From Ophiodon elongatus (Eukaryota > Chordata > Actinopteri > Perciformes > Hexagrammidae), in assembly GCA_016806645.1 (NCBI GenBank), contig JACSYO010000694.1:719001-783000 (forward strand): a DNA stretch of 64,000 nucleotides, written 5' to 3'. Made by a program: the position numbers and the translations under genes. Positions 47,693-58,783 of the stretch are shown in pieces. The first letter of the stretch is position 1, and every line of letters begins with the position of its first letter. The notes under the pieces are model-generated. The model searched no databases, was not told the origin of the DNA, and saw nothing but the letters and a program-made list of their open reading frames with translations.

Positions 47693-50600
47693 GCCATAGC
47701 TCACCTGTACGGTAGTAGTGCCCACAGCCCGTCCCTGCAGCACCACCCCATCCTGCACTCTGGCTACATCAGAATCTGCCACTTTTAGAGAAGACCGAAC
47801 AAGATTGGTCACATCCACCTGTCAATCAAAGGAAAGAAAAAAGCTGATAGTATTAAATCCATTGCCAAAGCTACTGCAAATAATGTATGAGAATTATTGT
47901 CTAGCTAGCTGTTGTAATTTGTTGGAACATGAAACTTCTATCTATTGTCTGACAAGTCTAGCAAAGACTGGATAACCTGAATGTTGAATGTAGTGCCAGC
48001 ATGTCAGCTTCGGTCGGAGTGTTAAATATTTTTACCTGCCAGTCAGGACCCAGGAAGTACTCAACAGGCTCTCCCCCAGTAAGCGGGTCAGGTGGCACCT
48101 CAGCGTCAGCCTGGGCTATGAATGGTGTTAGCACCCTGAGTGTAGAGTGCTGGTACTGCAGCATGCAACCCCTGCCCTTCCTCATCTCCTCCTCTTCCTC
48201 GCTGTCCCATGTCGACCTGACACACAAAGATAATCAGACACCTTACATATGTGAAGCCACAGTCAGGTCGGTAGCTTAGCTTAGCATAGCATAAAGACTT
48301 GAAGCTGGGGGCAACAGCTAGCTAGCGGCTCTGTCCGAAGGTTACAAAATGTGCCGACCAGCACCTGTAAAGCTCACAAATTAACATGTTACATATTGTT
48401 ATTTTAACAACACAAAAAACAAAGTGTATTAATGAAAGCGCTAACCCCCTGTTGACTGTAGCTTCATATTTGGTGGTATGAAAGTGATACCAATCTTCTT
48501 CAAGATAGCAAATAAGTGTTGCTGAGTGTTGTCCTTTTATAACAAAACTATGAAAAACATGTTACTGCATGCTTTGTACTACACAATTATTTACAGATAT
48601 GTAGATCTTTCTTCAAGCTTCAACAAATTGACTGAATAACTGAATTATTGACTAAAATACACTGAGACTAATTCACAAAAAAATATGCAAACTACAAATG
48701 TTGATCTCTCCTTATTTAAATAATGAATGACAACAAAATCAAGCAGCTAATCTGTGATGTGAATTCCTAAATGCTGTTTCTAGTTGCCAGCACAGAGAAT
48801 TCAGGAACAATACTGGAGACCAGCAGTGTGGTTGTTGACGCCTTTGAGGCACAAAACATTTGCCGGGTGACCTTTACTTCGAAATGAATTTAAGATGAAT
48901 TAACCAGGATCCCACAGCCGACTGGTTTGTTTATGGGTGATAGAGGTTAAGCTGTGAACCATCCTCAAACCCCTCAGCAATGATCATTCTGTATAATTAC
49001 CGTAAGCACAGCTGGCCCGCCACGCACTGCACCACAGGTGTGCTGTGTGCAGTGTGTGCAGTGTGTGCAGTGTGTGGAGTGGGTATGCTTTCATACTGCA
49101 GGCAGAAAGCTACTGTCAGGAGCTACAGTCCAAATAAACATCATTATTATATAGCCTAAGGTCAGAGCGTTACATGTGATGGAGATGCTGCTTGAATTAA
49201 ATAAGTGAGACACAAGACAGCAAACTAAATATTTCCTCTATCCTTCCAACTCATTATTAATAATACGTTACCAGGCTTCCACCTGCAGGAATAAACTGCA
49301 CCTATTTCAAGTAAACTCTCTCTATATATTATTTTATTTGTCTTAGTTTTGATTCCAAGTATATGTATTTAAAGTATCAGCATCAGCAATATATTTAAAT
49401 TGCATTTCTGTACTTACTGACTAACTGATTTCCAGAAACACTCAACATCTTGAGTGTCTTTGCCATGGTTACTCAACTTCTGTATTAGTTTGTTAATGAC
49501 CCTTGAGCCATTAAATGGGGTTGCCAGGCAGCTCAAATGTTGTGTTATTATTAGTCAAAATTAGTTTTGTGTTAACTGATTACAAGTGTTTATTTCAATC
49601 CATCTTGAAACAAACAGAGATAAAAGAAAAGTGAAAACTTCTCTGTAAATCACAAAGTTTTACAACCTGATGGTACCCACACAAAAAAGAAAAGACACTC
49701 ATGAGCCGAGACTGGCCGTTACAATAGCCATAGAAATGTCACATTTCTGACCTATCCCCAGTATCTCTTTGTGGGTATTGAATGTTATGGGAAATGAAAG
49801 CCTCAAAGAGCTTTTACCCTGGAGAAAAACACTGCCCATCAGTCTCCCATCATCATTAGTATTGAGTGAAAAATAACGACTTTACTGTAAGTATTGAGTG
49901 AATTCCACTAACCTTTGTCTCCAGGGCAACTGTGTTGCCTCTATAGTGTCCTACCCACTAATGCACCAAACACAAATGGGATGTTTTTATGACTGATTGT
50001 ATTTACAGTATACAGACTGATATAAGAAACATACCTCTCTATTTGTTGTTATCAAGTGCAATATCACCACTAACTACAGATTCAGAAATGACCATACAGC
50101 TGAAACACATTTCTCTAACACTGTGTCAACAAAAACGGATTATTCAAACTTCACAAAGACGCATGAGATTATATATGAGATTTATGCATGGCTAACTCAG
50201 TATATATCACTGGAGCTGATGCTGTCTCCTTTTAAATATCTCCACAGGGTCAACTGCATAACCCAACTTTCCTATGAAGAAAGCACAATGGAATGTGTCC
50301 AAAATACACTGAGATGCTTCAAGTGAATCAGCCTATCAGAGTGCAACCTGCGGTGAAAAGAAAGAGGGAGGGGGGAGGATTGGATCGAGCGTGGAACTAT
50401 CAAACTGAAATGGAAATACAGTACAACATTTACAAGAGGCGTGTCCGATAAGATACATCAGAGATTGTTTCCGTTCTAGTTGTGACATTTCCTGTCATAA
50501 CTAGAAATGGTCTCGAGCAACCCTTTCATGGGTGCGGGTCCATCTGCACAATATCCATTGCTGACATGAAAACGCCAAATTAAAAACATTTAAGTTGACC

Positions 50601-53392
50601 AAACATAACGGCAAACATACAAAAATCTATTTATTACTGCAATTTTTTACATTTAACCCTTTTGGTTTGGATTTATTGGACTTATTACTTAAGTCAGACG
50701 ACTTGAGTAATAAGTCAGGGGGGCAACAAAATTGTTGTATAGCTTTAGTAGCCTCATTATTGTGTTTTTAAATCAATAAACAGGCAATTAAAATCAATTA
50801 ACAGGACATGTCTAACGTTAGTTATCTGTCATTGGTCTGATTTGTATCCTCATACAAAGGTTTGCATCATATCTTACAGAATTCCATTTTTTTGTGCATT
50901 TCTGTGTTGTCCTGCAACACATGTCAATGTCCTCTTGTTATGTGCATCCAGTCTTTTCAAAATAAACTTCCATCTTCACAGGAAACAACTTGGTTATGTT
51001 TATGCAACAGAACTGCTTGGTACAGTTGAGGAAAAGATCGTAGTTTGGGATAAAATAACTATGGAAGTAGCATTACAAGTACGCAAAATAAATATATTGA
51101 AAAGGTCTTTAAACCTGGCCCCCCCCATTGCCTACTATACCTGCTTCTAGATGTAACTCATACAGTACAATATCACTGTGCTGTGTCTCTGCTCTCACAA
51201 TCATGCTAACAAGAGCTCTAGGAATAACAGAAGTATAGCAATGCAACTGTTTGACACATAACTTGCCCGGCCTTACCTCCTGCTGCCTGTAATAACAGGG
51301 ACTCGCCAGCCTTTGATTTGGCTGAGCTCGGGGTCGGCCACATCAATTAGCAAGGGCAGACGGGGCATCCATACACTCATCTCCAGCTGGGCGGTCAGGA
51401 AACCGTAAGTGAAGTTGAGCATCACCCTGCTCCTCCCTGTTGTCTCCTTCCCGTTTACATATGCATATTCACATCGCTCTGACACCTGGACAAGGCAGAG
51501 AAGAAAAAAAGAGAAAGAGGAAAGGTAAATGAGGCAATGTCCTGGGTTTGAATCTGGTCCAAAAAACGTAGACAGTCAGATGGCGTTCCTTTCCTTCTGC
51601 CGGTCGGTCACTCTGAAAACATCATGATATAAGGCAAGAAAGTGATTTAAAAAAAAGCTCAGTCACTTTAGAGTCACTGGACTAGAGTTGGGACTGAACT
51701 ATCGTCTAGTATTTTCATCGGATTCAACTTTCTCCAGACAAACACTAGAGGAGGTTTTTCCAGGTAAAGCCCCGTGGAAAATGAATAAGAAAGTTTTCGT
51801 GTGAACTGACAAGGAGGGGAGAGGCTGAACAGAGGCACCAGTGCAAATGAGAAAAAAACTCACAAACACACACATTTTATACATTTTGTACAACTTCCAA
51901 AGTCTGGCCAGGGAATCGTACACTGTTTCTGTATATGTCATGTAAATTCACGACCAAGGGTCTCTATGAAACTGCCGCGGAATATAAACTACATCTGCCT
52001 TATGACTGTTCCTGTAGTGCTGTACGGTAGGCGGGAGCGTGGCAGTTCCCCCACCAGTGAGAGCAATGAGGTGAGACACAGCAGTTGGTGTGTTTTATTT
52101 AAGATTGGAGGCCTATCTCCGTTGCCGCCTCACTTATCTTAACAAACCAGTGGCTCCACAGCGGTAATTGGAGGGCACTAGACTGTAAAGTAGAGTGTAG
52201 CACAGGAGAGAGGGAGGTAAGTAGGGGGAGGCGGAAAAAGTGAGGAAAAAAGCAGAGGGAGGAATGACTTCCGAGGGAAGTCAACATGAATTTCTGTGGA
52301 AATCTTAAGGGAGAACAGTCTGTGAAGACTTTTTCCCCATCATGCCAACTGGTGTGGACCAAAATATCTGATGTCTCCAGTGCCACCACATGTACTGTAG
52401 ATGGGTCAATGGACAGAAAATAAACTTAAAGCACTTAACAATCAGAAACACAATCAAAACTTTCAAGTTATTCTTTATCCTATAGTTTAAAATGTTCCTT
52501 GGGCATTGTTTTAGCAATTCCTTTGCAGTGAAAGCTACACCAATCAATATGTTGACATATGGGTCAAATTATGAGCTTTCGGCTCATTGTTTTGGTTTGC
52601 TTTGGCAGCCGTCTTCATCAAAAAGATTTGCAGATAACTAACCAAATTACAGATTATGGGGTTAGTGGAGACCAAATCAGAGATAAAAGCACAGTGGATA
52701 TTGAACTTACATTTAACAGATGGCCGTTCGCTAAATGTGCAAATAGGCAACTGTTTGATTGATCTGCATAACAAGTTCATAATGTTATATCCCCTGAGTG
52801 GGAAAGAAAAATCAATATATGTTTCTTTAAAGAGGTCAAACATGCAACCACACAACAATGTTGCTCTTTCCACTGCACACAACCAATCCTATGTTATCTA
52901 AACGTAAGAGTTTGTATGTGAATAGAAATGCACCCTTGTGTCAGTTATAGTATAAAAGATATGTTTTGTGGCTTCAATCTTTACCAAATTCAGCTGGTCG
53001 GTGGCTTTGCTCTAAGAGGGGTCAATGTCTGCAGGAAGAGTAAGAGACCATTCAGAGATACAATAATAACTGGATTAAGTTCCACTACTGATACAGAAAA
53101 TCCTTACAAACACAGTCTCCCTATTTTTGGCTCTTTCTCACTCTCTTAAGCTCACACACTTAAGCACACCGCCTTCGCTGCTGTGTCGTCTAATAGAAAA
53201 TCATATCATTCCTTTTCTTCTTCTCTGGTATTCTCTTCCCTGTCTCCCTCTCTTTGCTCTTACTGTCCCAGTAACATAGATCTATTACATAAAGGTCAAA
53301 TAACTGTGCTTGTGGACTGAGTGCTGGGATCATGGGCTCAGTCTCTAGTACCATATGGAAGAGGCTGCTTTTAAGCACAATGCTTCGACACA

Positions 53393-53439
<47 letters not shown>

Positions 53440-56400
53440 TAGAGCTGGAACTGTTGAGTATGATGGCGCAGTGAAATCAAATGTCTTGGGAGTTATACAC
53501 ACATTTCTTTATCTGTTTTCGTCATTAAAAAGTTACGTTTGGTATTATCTGTGCATACTGTAAAGTGTGCCTAAACATTACTTAAGATTAACTGATGCAC
53601 TAATATGAAACTCTGTTGACAAGTCATGTACTAAATATCTCACCTTGAACATAGATATATATGCATTTCCATAATTCTGGGATTGCAATTGCTCTACAGA
53701 AAAAACAAGGTATATTCTGAGCCTGATCACAAACGCTAAATCACTCTATTTTTCCATTAGTGCAGACATGAAACCAATACATTTACACGCAAGACAGAAA
53801 TGATTACAGTAAGTATTTCAATCCCGGTTGATTAAGAGTGTGGGTGAATTGATTTACCTTGAGTACATCCTGCTCTGTAGACCTACAGCTGGTGTAGTTG
53901 GTCACATCGGTGACTGAGCCATCGGCCTCAACAGCCAGAGTTTTCAGAGGTACCGACACCGTTTCACCCGTCAGTACAGCAGTATTCAAGATATCAGTGT
54001 TCTGTGCAGAAAGGAGGGCAACATTAAGGAATAGGACAAACTTGTGGATGCATTATTATGTTTTAGTGTAGTTTGAAGGGTGAAGGCTGAAGGCTGAGAT
54101 TAATTCTTCTTCACCTTCTTCATAATAAAGAGTCTTGGATGTAATTATGTTGAAGAAGGTGTATTATACCTTTGTGAGGAGCTACTGCCTGAGCCCATAG
54201 GCGACTAGTAATTGAGCTAAGCTACAGGTCAACTTGAACTTTTTCTTAATCAGCACTTTAAACTGCACATAGAGACTTATTTTTAAGTATCCACCATGTC
54301 AAATGAACTCTGGGTAAGAATGCATAGCAGAATTTCTGTCTACTAGCCTGCTTTGTTATAAGGATGAAAGTATATAGAAAGAATGCAGGCTTTAGACACC
54401 TTACTGACTGTTTGACAGAAAATTCACTGACCATTACTTTGCAAATTGTTTCAGTCATTTTTCACGCAAAAACATTTAATGGTTCCAGCTTCACAAATGC
54501 GAGGATTTTGCTTGTAACAGTATTTTTGCGGTGTGGTACTAGTACTTTTAACAATCATCACTGTATGGGGGAAGGGAGGACAGGAAGAGAGTGCTGCTGT
54601 AGCAAGACTAACAGAGATTAAAACACTCGCGGGATCAAAAACTTGATTTGTTTAAATCACACTGATGCAAGACTGGACAGATGGGATAAAAATAAATCTC
54701 TCTTTGATGATTTTATACATGACGTGTCTGTCTCTCACAAACTCACACACCTGGAAGCAAATAAATCCTCGTTTGTGTCGTATTATCCATATTGTAGATA
54801 ACCACTTAAAGACCCATTTACCCACCTTGTGCAGTACATCTTTAATCAATGTTCAGCAGCAGCTTAGCTCTTGTACATCAAGCTTGGTGTAGCTTTATTC
54901 TTACACTTAAACTCCTCCTTCAACATGGATTTATAACTACTTTGCAGTTTACAAGATCTCTGATAAGGTCTTTTTAATCTATTATAGGTAGAGGCTGTGT
55001 GTGTGTAAGGAGCTCTGGGTCATCAGCGGGTTTTTTTCCCTCCTGATGCTTGTGGATAAGACAACACTCGGCAGATGTTCCCCGGCAGCTTCATATTCTG
55101 AACTCAGTTGGCTTGACAGCTGCCGACCGCAATTCAAAAAGGACATGCTCTAGTTCAGACTGCGACACTGACCCAAACATAAGCCACTGCATCGTGGGTA
55201 GCACCAAATCAGAAAGACATATCAGCACTATGTGGTGCTGGCAGCGCCTAACTGAGAGATCTCGACATCCGATGTTTCCACTAGCTCCGCAGTAATCTGG
55301 CTCAGAGTGATCAAGTAGTTCCGCTCAGTTTTAAATCCGTTTCTTCTCTGAAAACAGTGTTATCTTTAAACTCAGTGTTAAGCCTTAGTATTGTGCATTC
55401 ATTCGTTCCTTTATATACTTGTTCATTCAGTGAGTCGAAGTGCTAAATCCTTTATAGGGTTATATGTGAGGGATGAACACTTCATTAACATGAGTAGAAC
55501 ATGCAAACACTACAAAGAAAGGTCAGAAAGTCAAACACAAAGCCTTCTTTGCTGCGAGGCAAAAATCCTTCCCTTCAATACTGATTGCAATAAATGTAAA
55601 TACATTTCCAGTGATGTGCAGTTTTTGTTTGTTTATATCTGAGGTGGTGGAGGGGATAACATGTGGTTGTAACAGTAATTTGTTCTGCTATAAACATAAG
55701 CTACAATCACTTTACTTTAAAGGAAAAGAGCTGCAGCCTACATATTAAAGAAGTTTATTCACTCCAAAGTGAAGGGAGAAAAATGTTGTCACTTACAGCA
55801 TGCACATGAAGAAAAAACAGAGATGAAACATATTTGTTCCCCAACGTATGTCTGATTCATGTTGATTATTGCACCATGAAATAGCTTCCTGAATCTCCTG
55901 TCAAAGACAGACATGCACCTACTGTAGCTTGTAATTTCTGATGGTTACATTCAAATGTAAAGGTTTATGAGACAAGGAAACATAGCAGCAGTGAATCAGT
56001 CTCGGCATCAAAAGAAATGTTCATGCGTCATTGCTAATAAAATGTCTTTGCAAACGGGCAGAGGTGATTTGAAACTTATCAAACTCTGCAGTGCAGTGCA
56101 GACCTATAATCATTTGAAATGGAGGGAAAATAATAACAATGAACAGGCAATAAGAATAGCATGGTATTATTTGTATTCTCTTTAAAAGAAACAATTAACT
56201 TAAAGAAAAGAATATGCTAGAGTTTAGTTGGATAAAACCATGCAAATGAGTGGACATTTCTTTAAGGGGGCCAATGATGTCGGAGTCTGAACTCATCCAG
56301 ATGGTACAACAACGACTGTAACATCTGTACGACCAACGGATGTAACGTTCTTCTCTACATCCAGGAGACCACTACTGACCTTTTCTTACAGACTAAATTA

Positions 56401-58742
56401 ACTTAAAACTGTGAATTTATGATCATCTCCTCTTGTTTTATGAGTCGAGGGAGTCATCAGGAGGTTTAGTGCATGAAATTCCACCTGTGGCAAAGCCAAG
56501 TGACCTGGTGTCTATAACTAACAGATTCTCCCCATCCTTTGTACAGGGCCTCCTCTTTTCTTGAACATCAGGATCAATAATAATAAATAATTTACTGCGC
56601 ACCCTGCGGGTAATGCAGTGTTTCTATGGAAGTTAGTATTTTTAACAACACAGAAATGAATATAGATATTGTTCTCACCATGACCAGAGGTGCCAGCCCC
56701 ACATAATCTCTCTGAGTGGTGTAGATCCGCATTATGCCCACATCTTTGACGTTTCCTGGCAACTCCAGGCGCCAAGAGATCGTCTGACTCTCAGCCTGCT
56801 CTGAAACATCTTTTGGCACAAAGTCCAGTTGTAAAACTTCCAGAAGACCCCTGTTTAGAGATAGCATTTCAAAATACAACAGGTTTAGACAAGTTAAAGC
56901 AAGCCATGGTAACCTTTGCTGAAAGACGGCCAATACAGCCACAAGTGGCTCATTATGGGAACATGACACATGCTAAAACATAGTATAACAGTAGCAGAAG
57001 TAAATAAAAATGAAAAGATGTAATGTCAGTAATGTCAGCGACCCCACAAACTTTAGCTAGCTAGCATTAGCCACCATAAGCTTCTGGTCATACCAAACAA
57101 AGTCAGGCTATAGGGACAGAACCTGTGACTGTATGAAGTTGAGAAAGGGTGTCTTTAATGCTTATGAAGTCAGTGTTTAATACGTAGGATGAAAATTGTG
57201 TTGTTTTTCACATTCACTATTTATTCAGACTTATGAGTAGAAATAGCATGGCTATGTATTTCAGGAAAATACAATATGAAAACTTTCATTGTGGAGAGTG
57301 ATGAAACATGAACTAGAACTTCATAAAATAAACTCAACTGTGTTGTTCATTTGGAGGGTATTTATGATGATTGCACCATGAAGCGATGCAGTTAAAAAAA
57401 AAAAAAGATAAGCAGGTGACATTTTAATCAGTTTGAAATCCAACAGAAACCTAATGTCAACCTGCCTAATATTTGTTACTGTCATATTTTACTTTTTTAA
57501 TAGAATACTGGTGTAAAGAAATAAAGATGCTTCAATGCAGAAGGATCTGAGACGAGCTGTGAACTCTCTCGCGGGCCATGGGGGCGAAAAGTAGATATTT
57601 GTAAAGAGACTGCCTATGAAAATTAAAAATAATTATTGTGAAAAACAAACTAGAGTTTAAACCAAAAGCGAGTGAAAACCACAAGAGGTCTCATTTCTGT
57701 CAGCTCATGAAGGAATGAGGTGAGAGTGTGGAAGGAAGATTACGTGAGCCAGCAGAGACTTGAGCCATTTGAGTATTCTGGTCAAAGGATTGTCAAAGAA
57801 AAGGCATGTGATGTTATTTGATGCTGGAGAGAGTACCTGCCAGTAGGAACAGATCAAAGGGGGGAAAGTACAGAATGTGAATGGAGCTGTGGCACTTTAA
57901 AGTGCAGCAAAACTTTGCATAAAGCAAAACAATGAACCTCTACCGTACATGGCTAAAACTCACATTTAAAAAAAAGTTAGAAGTATTGAAGAGCATACAC
58001 ATATCAAAAAAACATACAGAAACACCGACGCTCTATCTAAAGGAACTCAAGAAGTTTGCTTCTGTGCATCCATAAGCTTTGAACTGCGTGGTTAGAGATT
58101 AAAAGTACTGACCGCAGATATTATAAAATCAAAAAAAGATTTATTATGAGTGTGAAACTATGTCTGAGGCTCCAGGCAGTAGACTCGCAATTCAAGCTGA
58201 GTTCAATGATTTGCCATGTTTCTCTTCTCTTGATGGCGACGTTCTCCTGCTGCTCACAGAGGGTCAGTGATACCATGTTGAAGCTCCTCAAAGAGAAACT
58301 TCTGCCGAGTCATTTCACTGACAACCAAAGAAACCTCACCCTTTTAAAAAGGAGAAGTTTGGGAAATGTGCTTATTCGCTTCAAATGAACCTATTTACAA
58401 AAGTGTCTTTAACAACCAGCATAGTGTTAATGATCAAGAGACTAACTTCATATGAAGTAATGTGTGTAAATATACCTGAAAGCATGCCAAATGAAAGTGT
58501 TCCACACTAAGTCCATTTAAAATGTCTATTAAAATTGTCTTCTTGTATTTTCTTCAATAAAAATGGACTGATTTTAAACTGATAGAAATGATTCACACAG
58601 AAAATACCAAGAGAGAGTGCGTGAGAGCGAGACCGAGAAACATAGAAAGGGTTAATGTCCCTGTTTCCTGAAAATCCATCTTTAAACCGCTGGACGTATC
58701 ATCACTTCAAAGCACAGTGGTGGGAGTATGTGTGTGTGGGCT

Positions 58743-58783
<41 letters not shown>

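Larger units (their letters stand above)
48217..51276 (-). other. Gene B intron (3,060 bp) with interspersed repeat
   Basis: The donor AG|gtaagg is phase 2 and the acceptor is tgtgtcag. It holds a fish dispersed repeat at 48261-48420, a short 10-bp tandem array at 49045-49078 and two hairpins at 50474-50506 and 50679-50716. No exon signal. Confidence 0.85.
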
